A stretch of DNA of 64,000 bases from Pseudomonas sp. MH9.2 (GTDB lineage: Bacteria; Pseudomonadota; Gammaproteobacteria; Pseudomonadales; Pseudomonadaceae). The position numbers were made by a program, and so were the translations under genes. The stretch is taken from NCBI RefSeq assembly GCF_034353875.1, contig NZ_CP133784.1:1364001-1428000 (forward strand), in the 5' to 3' direction. The first letter of the stretch is position 1; the number at the start of each line of letters is the position of its first letter. This document shows, one piece after another, positions 15,685 to 25,303 of the stretch. Under the pieces are notes generated by a model that made no database searches, was not told where the DNA came from, and saw only the letters and a list, made by a program, of their open reading frames with translations.

Positions 15685-17307
15685 TTACCCTGCTCTGATC
15701 GCGGCCCCATCAGCAAGAATCATCTCGGCAGCCTTCTCGGCGATCATCAGGGTCGGCGAACAGGTATTGCCTGACACAATCGTCGGCATGATCGACGCAT
15801 CTACCACGCGCAAGCCACTGATACCCCGTACCCGCAGACGCTCATCGACAACAGCATCACTGCCCTGCCCCATCTTGCAGGTGCCGACAGGATGAAAAAT
15901 CGTCGTGCCAATGCTACTGGCGGCCTGACGCAGTTGTTCTTCGCTTTGCAGATTCGCGCCAGGCAGATACTCCACCGGCTGAAAACTCGCCAATGCGGGC
16001 GCAGCGACAATCCGCCGGGTCAGGCGTATCGCATCGGCCGCCACATGGAGGTCGGCTTCATGGCTTAAGTAGTTCGGGCAAATCGAAGGCGGCTCATCCA
16101 CAAGAGCAGAACGAATTTCGACCGTCCCGCGACTCAGGGGTCGCAGATTGCAGACTGAAGCAGTGAACGCGGCAAAACTGTGCAACGGCTCACCGAAGCG
16201 CTCCAGCGATAACGGTTGCACATGATATTCAAGGTTGGCCGAGCGCTGCTCAGGGTCCGAGCGGGCGAAGGCGCCCAATTGGCTTGGCGCCATCGCCAAC
16301 GGACCGCTGCGATTGATCGCGTAACGCAGGCCCATGTTGATCTTGCCCCAAAGGCTGCCAACCATCTGATTGAGGGTCTTACCGTTACTGATCTGATAGA
16401 TCAACCGCAGTTGAAGATGGTCCTGCAGATTGCTCCCTACGCCTGGCAGCTCATGACGCACACCGATACCGAGCTTCTCAAGCAAGGGTCTCGGGCCGAT
16501 GCCGGATCGCTGCAACAACGTCGGCGAACCAATGGCCCCGCAGCACAGAATGATCTCTCGGCGAGCGCGCAAGTGTTGCTCGCACTGCTGAACATGCGCA
16601 ACAACGGCACTCGCGCGGCCATTTTCGAATTCGATACGTGACGCTTCCACGCCTGTGAGGACTGTCAGATTCTTGCGCTGCGCAATAGGCCGCAAAAATG
16701 CCTTGGACGCATTCCAGCGTACGCCGCGCCGCTGATTGACCTGAAAGTAACTGCAACCTTCATTGTCGCCGCCGTTAAAGTCGTCGATAGACTCGATGCC
16801 AGTCTGCGCTGCGGCCTGGCGAAAGGCATCAAGAATGCCCCATGACAGCCGTTGCGGCTCCACCCGCCATTCACCCCCCGCGCCATGCATGGCAGAGTCG
16901 CCGGCGTAGTGATTTTCTGAGCGTTTGAATAACGGCAATACCTCTTTCCAACCCCAGCCCACATTGCCTTGAGCCGCCCAGTCATCATAGTCATGGGCCT
17001 GGCCGCGCATATAGATCATGCCGTTGATGGATGAACTGCCGCCCAGCACTTTGCCCCGGGGGTAGTTGAGCGAACGACCATTAAGCCCGGGCTCGGCTTC
17101 AGTTTTGAAGCACCAGTCCGTACGTGGGTTGCCGATGCAGTAGAGATAGCCGACCGGGATATGAATCCAGGGGTAATTGTCCAGCCCGCCGGCTTCGAGC
17201 AACAGCACGCGGTGTGCAGGGTTTTGCGAAAGCCGATTGGCCAGCAAGCAGCCCGCAGGTCCGGCGCCCACAATCACATAGTCATACGGCTCACTCGTCG
17301 CTTGCAT
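15685..17307 (-). CDS. GMC-family FAD-dependent oxidoreductase (choline dehydrogenase-like)
   Basis: A 540-residue flavoenzyme of the glucose-methanol-choline family that oxidises an alcohol. The FAD-binding Rossmann start YVIVGAGPAGCLLANRL, GMC signature 1 (PRGKVLGGSSSINGMIYMRG, about residues 83-102), signature 2 (GAIGSPTLLQRSGIG) and the C-terminal catalytic HPVGTCKMG plus GNTCSPTLMIAEKAA are all intact. It is close to BetA in length and motifs, but without a betB or betI neighbour the substrate could be another primary alcohol. GAGGG lies just before the ATG. It lies downstream of maeA on the same strand, but a terminator separates them. Confidence 0.92.
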   Translation of the reverse strand: MQATSEPYDYVIVGAGPAGCLLANRLSQNPAHRVLLLEAGGLDNYPWIHIPVGYLYCIGNPRTDWCFKTEAEPGLNGRSLNYPRGKVLGGSSSINGMIYMRGQAHDYDDWAAQGNVGWGWKEVLPLFKRSENHYAGDSAMHGAGGEWRVEPQRLSWGILDAFRQAAAQTGIESIDDFNGGDNEGCSYFQVNQRRGVRWNASKAFLRPIAQRKNLTVLTGVEASRIEFENGRASAVVAHVQQCEQHLRARREIILCCGAIGSPTLLQRSGIGPRPLLEKLGIGVRHELPGVGSNLQDHLQLRLIYQISNGKTLNQMVGSLWGKINMGLRYAINRSGPLAMAPSQLGAFARSDPEQRSANLEYHVQPLSLERFGEPLHSFAAFTASVCNLRPLSRGTVEIRSALVDEPPSICPNYLSHEADLHVAADAIRLTRRIVAAPALASFQPVEYLPGANLQSEEQLRQAASSIGTTIFHPVGTCKMGQGSDAVVDERLRVRGISGLRVVDASIMPTIVSGNTCSPTLMIAEKAAEMILADGAAIRAG

Positions 17308-17374
17308 GCAGCCCTCGCTGGTCTTCTTATTGTTTTGTTGTCCGAGGCCATCCTATGCTTTCTTCAAGAAAACG

Positions 17375-17408
17375 AAAGGCCGCTGCAAGTTGCCTTGCAG
17401 CGGCCTTT
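17375..17408 (-). terminator. Strong hairpin terminator after maeA
   Basis: A perfect 15-bp stem: AAAGGCCGCTGCAAG (17375-17389) pairs with CTTGCAGCGGCCTTT (17394-17408) around a four-base loop. Read leftward it ends in CCTTTCGTTTTC, a modest T-run, 28 bases past the malic enzyme stop codon. Confidence 0.85.
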
Positions 17409-17435
17409 ATCAACGGTTTTTAAGCCGGGTGACGA

Positions 17436-19124
17436 TCAAACCGACTTGCGGCGATAGTCCCGGTAGTTAGGCATCCAGAAGTTGCGCTCGATAGCCGCAA
17501 GTAACATGTCTTCTGAGGTTTCCAGCGCCACGCCATCAGCTTGAGCTTGCTTGGCAACTGCCAAGGCAATTTTCCTGCTGACTGCCTGGATATCCTTGAT
17601 CGGTGGCAGTACTGCATCACCCAGCCCCGTCACCATTGGCGAGCACTCCGCCAAAGCGTTGGACGCGGCCATCAACATCTTATCGGTGATTCTCGAGGCC
17701 TTGCTTGCGATGACGCCCAAGCCAATCCCCGGAAAAATGTAAGAGTTGTTGCATTGAGCAATATGGACCGTGCGGCCATTGATCGATACCGGAGCAAACG
17801 GGCTGCCGGTGGCGACCAAGGCATTACCATCGGTCCAGCGCAGGATTTCCTCCGGTGTGGCCTCGACTTTGGAGGTTGGGTTGGACATCGGCATCACCAA
17901 CGGCTTGGCGCAATGCTTGTGCATTTCGCGGATTACCTGCTCGGTAAACAAGCCCCGCTGGCCCGACACACCAATCATGACGGTGGCATTGGCGTGGCTG
18001 ACAACATCGAGCAATTGCGGGAATGCCTCGTCGCCTGCCCAGCCTGCTACATCCTCGGTTTTCTGTGCCAGGCGCTGTTGAAATTCCAGCAGGCCAGTCA
18101 TGTTCTCGGTCAGCAAGCCATAACGGTCGACCATGAAAATGCGCTTGCGTGCTTCGCTCTCACTCAGCCCTTGTATCTGCATCGCTGCAATGATGTGTTC
18201 GGCAATGCCACAGCCTGCCGAACCGGCACCGACAAACACCACCACCTGCTCTCCAAGGGTCTCGCCTTTGGCTTTACAGGCCGCGAGTAACGTACCCACC
18301 GCGACCGAAGCGGTGCCTTGAATGTCATCGTTGAAGCAGCACAATTGGTCCCTGTACTTATTCAGCAATGGCATCGCATTCGATTGGGCAAAGTCTTCGA
18401 ACTGCAGTAGCACGTCAGGCCAGCGACGCTGCACCGCCTCAATGAACATCGCGACGAACTCTTCGTACTCCTGACCGGTTACCCGCTCATGGCGCCAGCC
18501 CATGTACATCGGGTCGTCCAGCAACTCGCGGTTGTTGGTGCCAACGTCGAGCACAATCGGCAACGTGTAGGCCGGGCTGATCCCACCGCACGCGGTGTAG
18601 AGCGACAACTTACCAATCGGGATGCCCATACCGCCAATGCCCTGGTCGCCCAGGCCGAGAATTCGCTCACTGTCGGTGACGACGATGATCTTGATCTGAT
18701 CCTTGGTCGCGCTGCGCAGAATGTCGTCAATACGGTCGCGCTCCGGGTACGAGACAAACAGCCCCCGATGGGTGCGATAGATTTTCGAGAACTCCTGACA
18801 CGCTTGACCAACCGTCGGTGTGTAGATGATCGGCAGCATTTCATCCAGGTGTGAGTCGAGCAGACGGAAGAACAACGTCTCGTTGTTGTCCTGAATCGAG
18901 CGCAGGTAAATGTGCTTGTCGAGGTCGCTGGCGCATTGGTTGTATTGGCTGAAAACCCGAGCCACTTGCTCTTCTATCGTCTCCACGTTCTGCGGCAGCA
19001 GCCCGATCAAGTTGAACTCGACCCTCTCCTGCGGCGTGAAAGCACTGCCCTTGTTCAGCAGCGGCATCTCCAGCAGGGAAGGTCCAGCGTAGGAAATATA
19101 TAAAGGACGCGAGGTTTTGCTCAT
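17436..19124 (-). CDS. maeA: NAD-dependent malic enzyme
   Basis: A 562-residue enzyme that converts malate and NAD to pyruvate, CO2 and NADH. It has the long-form malic enzyme layout: N-terminal [19 protein letters not shown] and [17 protein letters not shown], the catalytic Tyr region [12 protein letters not shown], the metal-site segment [19 protein letters not shown] with [16 protein letters not shown], and the NAD loop [17 protein letters not shown]. Length matches E. coli MaeA (565). I placed the start at 19124 ([10 protein letters not shown]); an upstream in-frame reading to 19175 is basic and unconserved. A strong terminator follows. Confidence 0.96.
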   Translation of the reverse strand: MSKTSRPLYISYAGPSLLEMPLLNKGSAFTPQERVEFNLIGLLPQNVETIEEQVARVFSQYNQCASDLDKHIYLRSIQDNNETLFFRLLDSHLDEMLPIIYTPTVGQACQEFSKIYRTHRGLFVSYPERDRIDDILRSATKDQIKIIVVTDSERILGLGDQGIGGMGIPIGKLSLYTACGGISPAYTLPIVLDVGTNNRELLDDPMYMGWRHERVTGQEYEEFVAMFIEAVQRRWPDVLLQFEDFAQSNAMPLLNKYRDQLCCFNDDIQGTASVAVGTLLAACKAKGETLGEQVVVFVGAGSAGCGIAEHIIAAMQIQGLSESEARKRIFMVDRYGLLTENMTGLLEFQQRLAQKTEDVAGWAGDEAFPQLLDVVSHANATVMIGVSGQRGLFTEQVIREMHKHCAKPLVMPMSNPTSKVEATPEEILRWTDGNALVATGSPFAPVSINGRTVHIAQCNNSYIFPGIGLGVIASKASRITDKMLMAASNALAECSPMVTGLGDAVLPPIKDIQAVSRKIALAVAKQAQADGVALETSEDMLLAAIERNFWMPNYRDYRRKSV

Positions 19125-19627
19125 TTTCAGTGATCGCCTTTTTCTGTTTACTCTGAAATTTCGATACGGAACCAAGACGGACAGCCGGAGCCTGACGGCT
19201 CTCTATTCAACCCGCCTCAGCAATCTCAAGGGACGAGATTGCGCTGCCTATCTTACTCGCGGTCGAGCCATTGCAGCAGGGTGATCATCGTACAACTTGA
19301 TGACAGCGGAGATGGCACCCGCAACGGCAAGGTCGCCGATGCTCGAATCGACTACGGTGGTCCATCAAACAGTAGTCTTTTATACGCAGCACTGTCAGCC
19401 AGGCAGCGCGAAAAGTGCGCGCTAGAGCGGCAAAAACCGCCTATCGCAGAGAGGCTAATAACCGTTCAATTTTGTTTAATTCAGTGTAAAAATAGTGACT
19501 CATCGGGCGTCGCTTAGGAGCGAGTTGTCGTCTTTTACCAGGAAGATTCAACGGGTGGAATTTTTCGCCCAACGAAGGGTTTAACCCAAGTTAGAACGCC
19601 CTTCGAGATTGAAAAAAGGAGCTCAGA
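19125..19627. other. Intergenic region between maeA and orphan gene
   Basis: About 500 bases. It must hold the maeA promoter (leftward) and that of the small gene at 19628 (rightward). An open frame at 19239-19517 (plus) has no ribosome-binding site and an atypical composition, so I do not call it. The part near 19460-19510 is AT-rich and includes TTTAATTCAGTGTAAAAAT, a possible promoter. No repeat or RNA gene was recognised. Confidence 0.45.
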
Positions 19628-19909
19628 ATGATTCACGATAAATTCAAGAAAGTCACCGGTGTCAGCTGGGAAGAAGCAGCAACAAGGAGCAACCAACTTT
19701 TCTTTGAAGCGGATCAACTTGATAATCATGCGTATTCGCTTCTAAAGAAAGAAACGCTGAATCCAGACGTCTGGAACGAATTTTCAACTGCAAAAAGAAG
19801 GGCCGAAAAAAAATACGTCGAAGCTCGCGTAGAGTGGCAACGCATTAAAAGCATTCTCGGTTCTATCAATAAGCCCGCTGGGAAATCTGCCAGGCAATCG
19901 GTGCATTAA
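19628..19909 (+). CDS. Small orphan protein, helical and highly charged
   Basis: A 93-residue protein with no family I recognise. It is predicted almost wholly helical (VSWEEAATRSNQLFFEADQL, then VWNEFSTAKRRAEKKYVEARVEWQRIKSIL), with no signal peptide or membrane segment. A good Shine-Dalgarno (AAAAGGAG) lies 7 bases before the ATG, which supports it being translated. It is more AT-rich than the surrounding core genes and sits in the variable-looking stretch between maeA and uppP. The regular heptad-like pattern suggests a small helical bundle or coiled coil. Confidence 0.6.
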   Translation: MIHDKFKKVTGVSWEEAATRSNQLFFEADQLDNHAYSLLKKETLNPDVWNEFSTAKRRAEKKYVEARVEWQRIKSILGSINKPAGKSARQSVH

Positions 19910-20141
19910 AGGCATTCAGAGTGGAAAGGTTTAACGGGGCTGCACGCCGCACGTCACCTTTCCGCTAAAGACATTTTCAGGCCGGCACGGGGATGTGTCG
20001 GTCTCGCTTGATTATCCAACGCCAACGCCCCCCCCTCTCAGGTCAGGCTGCACGGGTTGCAGGTGTTCTCCACTGTCGCCAGAGCAGGCAACGACATTTT
20101 CGACGCAAACAGCCGTCGTCAATCTCAATGGAGAAGCCAGC

Positions 20142-20390
20142 ATGTCCAGCAATCTGCCCAACGACCCCACCCTCGCCCTGCTCAACCGACTCAATCAAAA
20201 CATCACCGCCCTCGGTTCTGCCGTGAATGAGATCCGCGCATGGATTGATCAGCATGGATCGACAGAGGTGTCGGCTGCCATCATGACGCAGCTCGCCGTG
20301 ATTGAGGGAAACGCTGGCTTCATCGCCGCCGCCATGGCCGATCTGCAAGCCAGGCGCGAACCGGAAGACGAAATCGACCCGGAAGACTGA
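20142..20390 (+). CDS. Small orphan protein, acidic and helical
   Basis: An 82-residue protein of unknown family. It reads MSSNLPNDPTLALLNRLNQN and then a long Ala/Leu-rich amphipathic region, ending in a strongly acidic tail (ARREPEDEIDPED). The codon usage is typical of pseudomonad genes, and GGAGAAG lies about 8 bases before the ATG at 20142. It is soluble, with no membrane or signal segment. It follows the orphan gene at 19628 by about 230 bases, read in the same direction. Confidence 0.55.
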   Translation: MSSNLPNDPTLALLNRLNQNITALGSAVNEIRAWIDQHGSTEVSAAIMTQLAVIEGNAGFIAAAMADLQARREPEDEIDPED

Positions 20391-20447
20391 AGCTTGTCAC
20401 GCGATGCCGCATCAGTGCCGACTAAACGTAGTGACGGGTCGACAGAC

Positions 20448-20693
20448 CTAAAGCCGGTCTGCCTGATCAATCATATTGGTCGCCAATTTGATGCCTTGTT
20501 TTTTTGCGTCTTCAAAGCTCTTGTAAAGCGCTTTTTCATGAAGATTATGAATATTGTCCTCGGCGTATTTCACAGTAATACGAAGCCCTTTCGGGACTGG
20601 ATCGCCTGGGTCGCCCCACTCGAAATCAATCATCGCGTCCCTGCCGTTTGGATGGACGTAATTAATCGAGTGCGGCCTGTCTACGAATGCCAT
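20448..20693 (-). CDS. Small orphan protein, unknown function
   Basis: An 81-residue soluble protein (MAFVDRPHSINYVHPNGRD...) with a mixed alpha/beta appearance and many charged residues; no family recognised. GGGAGAG lies 4-5 bases before the ATG at 20693, so I prefer this to an in-frame start at 20726. It converges on the orphan gene ending at 20390. The composition differs from housekeeping genes nearby, in keeping with a variable locus. Confidence 0.55.
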   Translation of the reverse strand: MAFVDRPHSINYVHPNGRDAMIDFEWGDPGDPVPKGLRITVKYAEDNIHNLHEKALYKSFEDAKKQGIKLATNMIDQADRL

Positions 20694-21443
20694 TTCGCTC
20701 TCCCTGATCGTCGGTGATGTGCTCAACCTTAATCATTAGCCCACAAACTCGAATCACGCCAACCGGCAAGTGACATCCTCTCCGGGCGCAATCGTGCGGC
20801 GTTGCCAGGAGGAAGGGAAGGAAGGAGTAAAAGAGATCAATGAGCCCAATGCCCGCGTGCTGGAACAGCAGTTGGCCAAATGCGCAGCAATTTACCCTCG
20901 GGTCGGCATTCGGGCCCATTGATCATCACCCAACTCAATGTTGGATTGTTTCCATTTAGATAAATGGAGGTTGCTCGCCCGCCTACCACCCTGTTTCCTA
21001 CCAGCTAGTTCAAGATGGGGCCGGGCAGGTATATTTTTAACAAAACACGTTTTAAGGGTCTAGTAACCTTTCGTCCTACCTTTATGAACGTAGGTCATAT
21101 ACAGCCTTAGGGCTGTCAGTGGGTGACTGCGCCCGCTCCCGTGCGAGAAAAACTCATTATTTTTTACCGGAGAGTCGCGTAAAATCTCAGCTAGACTCCG
21201 CCTGCTGGAGGAAGTCGTCGCCCTCTAAAACGCGCTTTCGCTGGCGCTCCGGGCTAACAATAATCATCTCAGCTGCAGGTAGAGAACCCTTTAAAAAAAC
21301 CTATCATTCCAGCTCACAGTCACCATAAACGACCGCCGTACATAGCGGCTCAGCTCAGGATCCTTTGTCCACTACCGAGATTTTCCGAGCGTCGCTTGGT
21401 GTTTTCCGGAGAGTGGAGAAACCTTACTCTTTAGGAAAAAACT
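20694..21443. other. Long gene-poor stretch before uppP
   Basis: About 750 bases with no convincing gene. An open frame without a good start (20740-20922, plus) ends in INEPNARVLEQQLAKCAAIY, protein-like enough to be a gene relic but not enough to call. An antisense frame at 20662-20919 is less plausible. From 20940 to 21440 I see only unstructured sequence of lower GC, including the region from which uppP must be transcribed. No integrase, repeat boundary or RNA gene was recognised. Confidence 0.4.
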
Positions 21444-22316
21444 TTGACAAACGTCTGCTCCAGCGGCCTTGATATCGGCTTTGCTTCTCTGGATTACATG
21501 CAAATTGGCATCCTGGGCATCATTCAAGGCATCACCGAGTTATTACCCGTTTCATCCACTGCTCACATGCGAATCGTACCGGCCCTTCTCGGCTGGCCGG
21601 ATCCCGGTTCGGCGTTTTCCGCCGCCATGCAATTGGCCGCACTGGCTGCGGTAGTCAGCTATTTCTGGCGTGACGTACGGGAAGTCGTCACTGGAAGCAT
21701 CGGTGCCGTGCAACGACGTGACTTCAGCAACCAGTCATTCAAGCTGGCAGTTGCCATTGTGCTTGCGACCATCCCTATTGGCATCGCAGGCCTTGCCTTG
21801 TCCTCGACACTCAATGCGTGCGACTCACCATTAAGAGGCTTGATGGTGATTGGTATCTCATGCGTTGTGATGGCCGTTTTGCTGGCTGCGGCCGAACTCA
21901 GCTGCCGTCATCGCCGCACAGTGGGAGAGATGCGCCTGCGGGACGCATTAATCGTTGGCATTGCACAGGTTGGCGCGCTGATACCCGGTGTTTCCCGCTC
22001 AGGTTCAACACTCACCGCTGCGCTTTTCCTTAATTTCAAACGCGAAGAAGCCGCGCGCTTCTCATTCCTGCTTGGGCTGCCCGCTATCGCGCTGGCCGGG
22101 CTGAAAGAGCTGTGGGTGCTGTTTCATGCGCATATTCCGGCCGAAGCGTGGTCTCACCTGATTTTCGGCCTGGTGATCGCCAGCGTGTCGGCATTTTGCG
22201 CCATCTGGGGCCTGATGAAGTTTCTGGAAAAATTCTCTACTTGGCCCTTCGTTATTTACCGGGCAGCACTGGGTATCTTCCTGATTGTCGCGGTCAGCAC
22301 CGGCTTTCTGAGCTAA
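21444..22316 (+). CDS. uppP: Undecaprenyl-diphosphate phosphatase
   Basis: A 290-residue integral membrane phosphatase (BacA family) that recycles undecaprenyl diphosphate to the monophosphate carrier for peptidoglycan and O-antigen synthesis. The family motif (E/Q)xxxE is present as QGITELLPVSSTAHM and the second, with the catalytic Arg, as PGVSRSGSTLTAAL. About eight hydrophobic helices are visible. The start is a TTG at 21444 with AGGA about 8 bases upstream; an ATG at 21498 would remove residues just before the first helix. It is monocistronic, facing a tRNA gene. Extra copies or activity confer bacitracin tolerance in this family. Confidence 0.92.
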   Translation: MTNVCSSGLDIGFASLDYMQIGILGIIQGITELLPVSSTAHMRIVPALLGWPDPGSAFSAAMQLAALAAVVSYFWRDVREVVTGSIGAVQRRDFSNQSFKLAVAIVLATIPIGIAGLALSSTLNACDSPLRGLMVIGISCVVMAVLLAAAELSCRHRRTVGEMRLRDALIVGIAQVGALIPGVSRSGSTLTAALFLNFKREEAARFSFLLGLPAIALAGLKELWVLFHAHIPAEAWSHLIFGLVIASVSAFCAIWGLMKFLEKFSTWPFVIYRAALGIFLIVAVSTGFLS

Positions 22317-22416
22317 ATAACCTTTAAACGCCAATAGAGCCCAGCCCTGAGCTGCATCTCGAAAACCAGGGCGGGCGTCCAACTAAATGGGGTTACCCCA
22401 TGAGTTCGACAGAAAC

Positions 22417-22454
22417 GAAAAAGCCCCTGTAATCTTTACGATTACAGGGGCTTT
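22417..22454 (-). terminator. Terminator of the tRNA-Ser gene
   Basis: A perfect 15-bp stem (22420-22434 with 22440-22454; arms AAAGCCCCTGTAATC and its complement) around a five-base loop, followed on the minus strand by TTCGTTT. It lies just past the 3' end of tRNA-Ser and may also stop uppP transcripts from the other side. Confidence 0.9.
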
Positions 22455-22468
22455 GTCTTATTCAATAA

Positions 22469-22558
22469 TGGCGGAGAGATAGGGATTCGAACCCTAGGTA
22501 CTGTCGCCAGTACAACGGATTTCGAATCCGTCCCATTCGGCCACTCTGGCATCTCTCC
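22469..22558 (-). tRNA. tRNA-Ser (anticodon CGA)
   Basis: A 90-base class II tRNA with the long variable arm of tRNA-Ser. On the minus strand it begins GGAGAGATGCCAGAGTGGCC, has the anticodon loop ATTCGAAA (CGA, reading UCG), a T-loop GGTTCGAATCC and an encoded CCA end. The acceptor stem GGAGAGA pairs with TCTCTCC. A terminator follows directly. A weak sigma-70-like promoter is possible upstream (22565-22600) but I cannot fix it. Confidence 0.97.
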
Positions 22559-22651
22559 AACGGCGCGCATGATAACAGCTCAGGTGCAGAAGGCGAACCC
22601 CCTGCGAGGGAAATTTTCGCGTGCTATCAGGCGCTTGCGTAACTTTTTACG

Positions 22652-23362
22652 TTAAAGCGGTACGCCGAGGCGTTTTGCGACTTCTTCGTAAGCTTCGATA
22701 ACGTCACCGAGGCCCTGGCGGAAGCGGTCTTTGTCCATTTTCTTGCGGGTTTCTTTGTCCCACAGACGGCAACCGTCCGGGCTGAATTCATCGCCGAGGA
22801 CGATCTGGCCGTGGAATACGCCGAATTCGAGTTTGAAGTCGACCAGCAGCAGGCCAGCGTCGTCGAACAGCTTGCTCAGGACTTCATTGACCTTCAGGGA
22901 CAGCTCTTTCATTCGAACCAGTTGTTCGGCGGTGCCCCAACCGAAAGCCACTACGTGGGATTCGTTGATGAACGGGTCGCCCTTCGCGTCGTCCTTGAGG
23001 AACAGTTCGAAGGTGTAAGGGTTGAGCTTGGTACCCTCTTCGATGCCCAGGCGTTTGACCAGGCTACCGGCGGCGTAGTTACGTACGACGCATTCGACCG
23101 GGATCATCTCGAGTTTTTTGACCAGGCATTCGTTATCGCCCAGCAGCTTGTCGAATTGGGTTGGGATACCCGCCTCTTCGAGCTTTTGCATGATGAAGGC
23201 GTTGAACTTGTTGTTCACCATGCCTTTGCGATCGAGCTGTTCAATACGCTTGCCGTCGAACGCCGAGGTGTCGTTGCGAAACAGCAGGATCAAGCGGTCT
23301 GCGTCGTCGGTGGTGTACACCGATTTGGCTTTGCCGCGGTAGAGTTCTTCACGTTTTTCCAT
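22652..23362 (-). CDS. purC: Phosphoribosylaminoimidazole-succinocarboxamide synthase
   Basis: A 236-residue SAICAR synthetase that joins aspartate to CAIR with ATP in de novo purine synthesis. Family landmarks are present: N-terminal [13 protein letters not shown]-site [33 protein letters not shown] and [13 protein letters not shown]. Length equals the E. coli protein (237). GGAG precedes the ATG by about 7 bases. It follows the MBL hydrolase gene by 49 bases in the same direction and is the last gene of the dapA-bamC-MBL-purC run. Confidence 0.98.
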   Translation of the reverse strand: MEKREELYRGKAKSVYTTDDADRLILLFRNDTSAFDGKRIEQLDRKGMVNNKFNAFIMQKLEEAGIPTQFDKLLGDNECLVKKLEMIPVECVVRNYAAGSLVKRLGIEEGTKLNPYTFELFLKDDAKGDPFINESHVVAFGWGTAEQLVRMKELSLKVNEVLSKLFDDAGLLLVDFKLEFGVFHGQIVLGDEFSPDGCRLWDKETRKKMDKDRFRQGLGDVIEAYEEVAKRLGVPL

Positions 23363-23411
23363 GATGGGCTCCGCTTGCTAAAGTAGTTGGGCCAGGCGCC
23401 CGTTTGGGACA

Positions 23412-24170
23412 CTAGGCGATATATCGCCAGTCGAGCCCTGAATCTTGATCGGCCACTTGCAGCCAGTCCGGATCGCACCCAAGGGTGTCGACAAAACATT
23501 GCCGGGCCAGCTGCGGCAGGTTGTTCTTGCTGCTGAGATGGGCCAGCACCAGGTGCTGTAAATCCTGCCATCCCAATTCGCTCACCAGGTTGGCGGCCTG
23601 ATGATTGTTCAAATGTCCCAGTTCGCCGCCGACCCGTTCTTTCAAAAAATACGGGTAACGACCTCTGGCCAGCATATCGCGGCAGTGGTTGGCTTCGATC
23701 ATCAAAGCGTCCAGGCCGTGATAACTCTGTAGCACCGAGGCGCAGTAAGAGCCAAGGTCGGTCAGCAGACCAAATCGACGCTGACCGTTACTGAACACAA
23801 ACTGCGTCGGCTCAAGTGCGTCGTGGGCAACCGACACCACATTGATGTGCAACGCCCCCAGCTGCAAGCCCTGACCGCCTGACAGAAACCCTGCGGCTTC
23901 TACAGGTTTACGCATCCCGCGAAGGGTGCCAGTGCTGAGGTACACCGGTAAATTGTAGCGCCGCGACAGCAAACCCACGCCATGCACATGATCGGCATGT
24001 TCGTGGGTCACCAGAATGGCACTCAACTGATGGGGACTAACACCCAGACGAGCCAGACGTCGCTCGGTTTCTCGCAAGGAGAAACCGCAATCCACCAGCA
24101 CATATGTGTCGTTACTCGCTACCAGCGTGCCGTTCCCTCGGCTGCCGCTGCCTAGAACAGCAAAGCGCAC
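23412..24170 (-). CDS. MBL-fold metallo-hydrolase (YycJ/WalJ-like)
   Basis: A 252-residue metallo-beta-lactamase-fold hydrolase. The metal site motif THEHADHVHG (about residues 54-63) is intact, with further ligands in AHDALEP, LLTDLG, IEANH and VLAHLSSKNN. The N-terminus RFAVLGSGSRGNGTLV marks the YycJ/WalJ group of exonuclease-like hydrolases, whose role in proteobacteria is unclear. Its ATG begins on the base after the bamC stop codon, with no gap, so translation is probably coupled. The gene order bamC-MBL-purC is conserved in pseudomonads. Confidence 0.93.
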   Translation of the reverse strand: MRFAVLGSGSRGNGTLVASNDTYVLVDCGFSLRETERRLARLGVSPHQLSAILVTHEHADHVHGVGLLSRRYNLPVYLSTGTLRGMRKPVEAAGFLSGGQGLQLGALHINVVSVAHDALEPTQFVFSNGQRRFGLLTDLGSYCASVLQSYHGLDALMIEANHCRDMLARGRYPYFLKERVGGELGHLNNHQAANLVSELGWQDLQHLVLAHLSSKNNLPQLARQCFVDTLGCDPDWLQVADQDSGLDWRYIA

Positions 24171-25286
24171 TTAACCGAGGTTATCTTGAATGACACCCAA
24201 TATGCGGCGCGCTACATCGGCAGGCGCTACGGTACTGATGTTCTTCTCGACAGTAACCTGCACGTTGTCACCCACTTTGCTCAAGCGGACCTGATAACGC
24301 TCGGCACGGGCTTCGATTTCTTCCTTCGCCGGTTTGCTACCTAACAGGCGACCAAAGAAACCAGGCTCGTTTTCAGGCTTCTGTGCCTTCTCTGCCAGGT
24401 TGATGTAGTAAAGACCCAGACTACGGTTGATGTCTTCCACACGCCACTCGCCATGATCCAGCGCACGGCCGACACTCGACCATGCACGGTCCAGATCGGC
24501 ACCGAGGTTGAGTACCGGGTTACCGCTGCCGTCTACGCTCAACGCCACGCGGTTCGGCGTATCAAAGTCACGTGCGGCCAGCAGGGAAATAGAGCCACCC
24601 TTCGCGGCGCTACGGCTCATGCTGGCAAGCATGTCATCGGTCAGAGCAGAATCGAGGCCCAGATTGGTGGTACGCGCCGGAAAATCTGTATTGGCAGTGC
24701 TGCCGGCAGGACGATCAACGCTTACGACGTAGATTTCACTGGTATTGCGCTGCACGCCTGGCTCGATACGAACACGTACACGCGTTTCCGAATCGGTGGA
24801 CGCACCGCTGGCAGTCAGGCGCTTGGCCATCGTGGCGGAAAGTTCGTCGATACGCTGCCAGGTGGTGTTGAATTCACCCGTCTGCGGACGATCTTCGGCA
24901 ATGCGGAAACCGTTGTCTTCGAAATACTGATGCGCTACCGGCCAGACTTCGGCAGGCGCACGCTGAGCCAGAATCCAGCGAGAGTCACCGCTTTTTTGCA
25001 GGCTGAAATCGCTGGAATCGGCAGCAACAGACAAAGCCTGCGGACGAGGGACTACATATTCGCCCTTGGCAGTGTCGTCAGCCACGTTACGCGGAATCGG
25101 CAGCAGTGGGTCCAGACGCTTGGCGGCGGCGAGATCAGGTGGCAATTGCATGGGCGCCGTTTGGGACGCCTCCAGATAATCACTGCCGCGATCACGGAAG
25201 TAACCATCTTGACCCCACAGCCAACCGCAACCGCTGGTGCTGGAGATAATCAAGGCAAGTGCAGAAAGTCCGGCCATTCGCTTCAT
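24171..25286 (-). CDS. bamC: Outer-membrane assembly lipoprotein BamC
   Basis: A 371-residue lipoprotein subunit of the BAM complex, which inserts beta-barrel proteins into the outer membrane. It begins MKRMAGLSALALIISSTSGC, a lipoprotein signal with Cys as residue 20. The unstructured segment that binds BamD follows (YLEASQTAPMQLPPDL), then two helix-grip domains (about residues 95-215 and 250-365). GAGGAAG lies 9 bases before the ATG at 25286; a longer reading to 25355 would overlap dapA. dapA ends 17 bases upstream, so an operon is clear. Confidence 0.95.
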   Translation of the reverse strand: MKRMAGLSALALIISSTSGCGWLWGQDGYFRDRGSDYLEASQTAPMQLPPDLAAAKRLDPLLPIPRNVADDTAKGEYVVPRPQALSVAADSSDFSLQKSGDSRWILAQRAPAEVWPVAHQYFEDNGFRIAEDRPQTGEFNTTWQRIDELSATMAKRLTASGASTDSETRVRVRIEPGVQRNTSEIYVVSVDRPAGSTANTDFPARTTNLGLDSALTDDMLASMSRSAAKGGSISLLAARDFDTPNRVALSVDGSGNPVLNLGADLDRAWSSVGRALDHGEWRVEDINRSLGLYYINLAEKAQKPENEPGFFGRLLGSKPAKEEIEARAERYQVRLSKVGDNVQVTVEKNISTVAPADVARRILGVIQDNLG

Positions 25287-25303
25287 TGCGTAATACTTCC
25301 TCA

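Noticed and set aside
20662..20919. An 85-codon minus-strand frame upstream of uppP
   Set aside because: No Shine-Dalgarno, Cys/His-rich random composition, and it overlaps the start of a better-supported small gene.
22469..22558. tRNA-Ser as an integration site for the variable 19-21 kb stretch
   Set aside because: No second copy of the tRNA 3' end and no integrase were seen, and uppP lies between.
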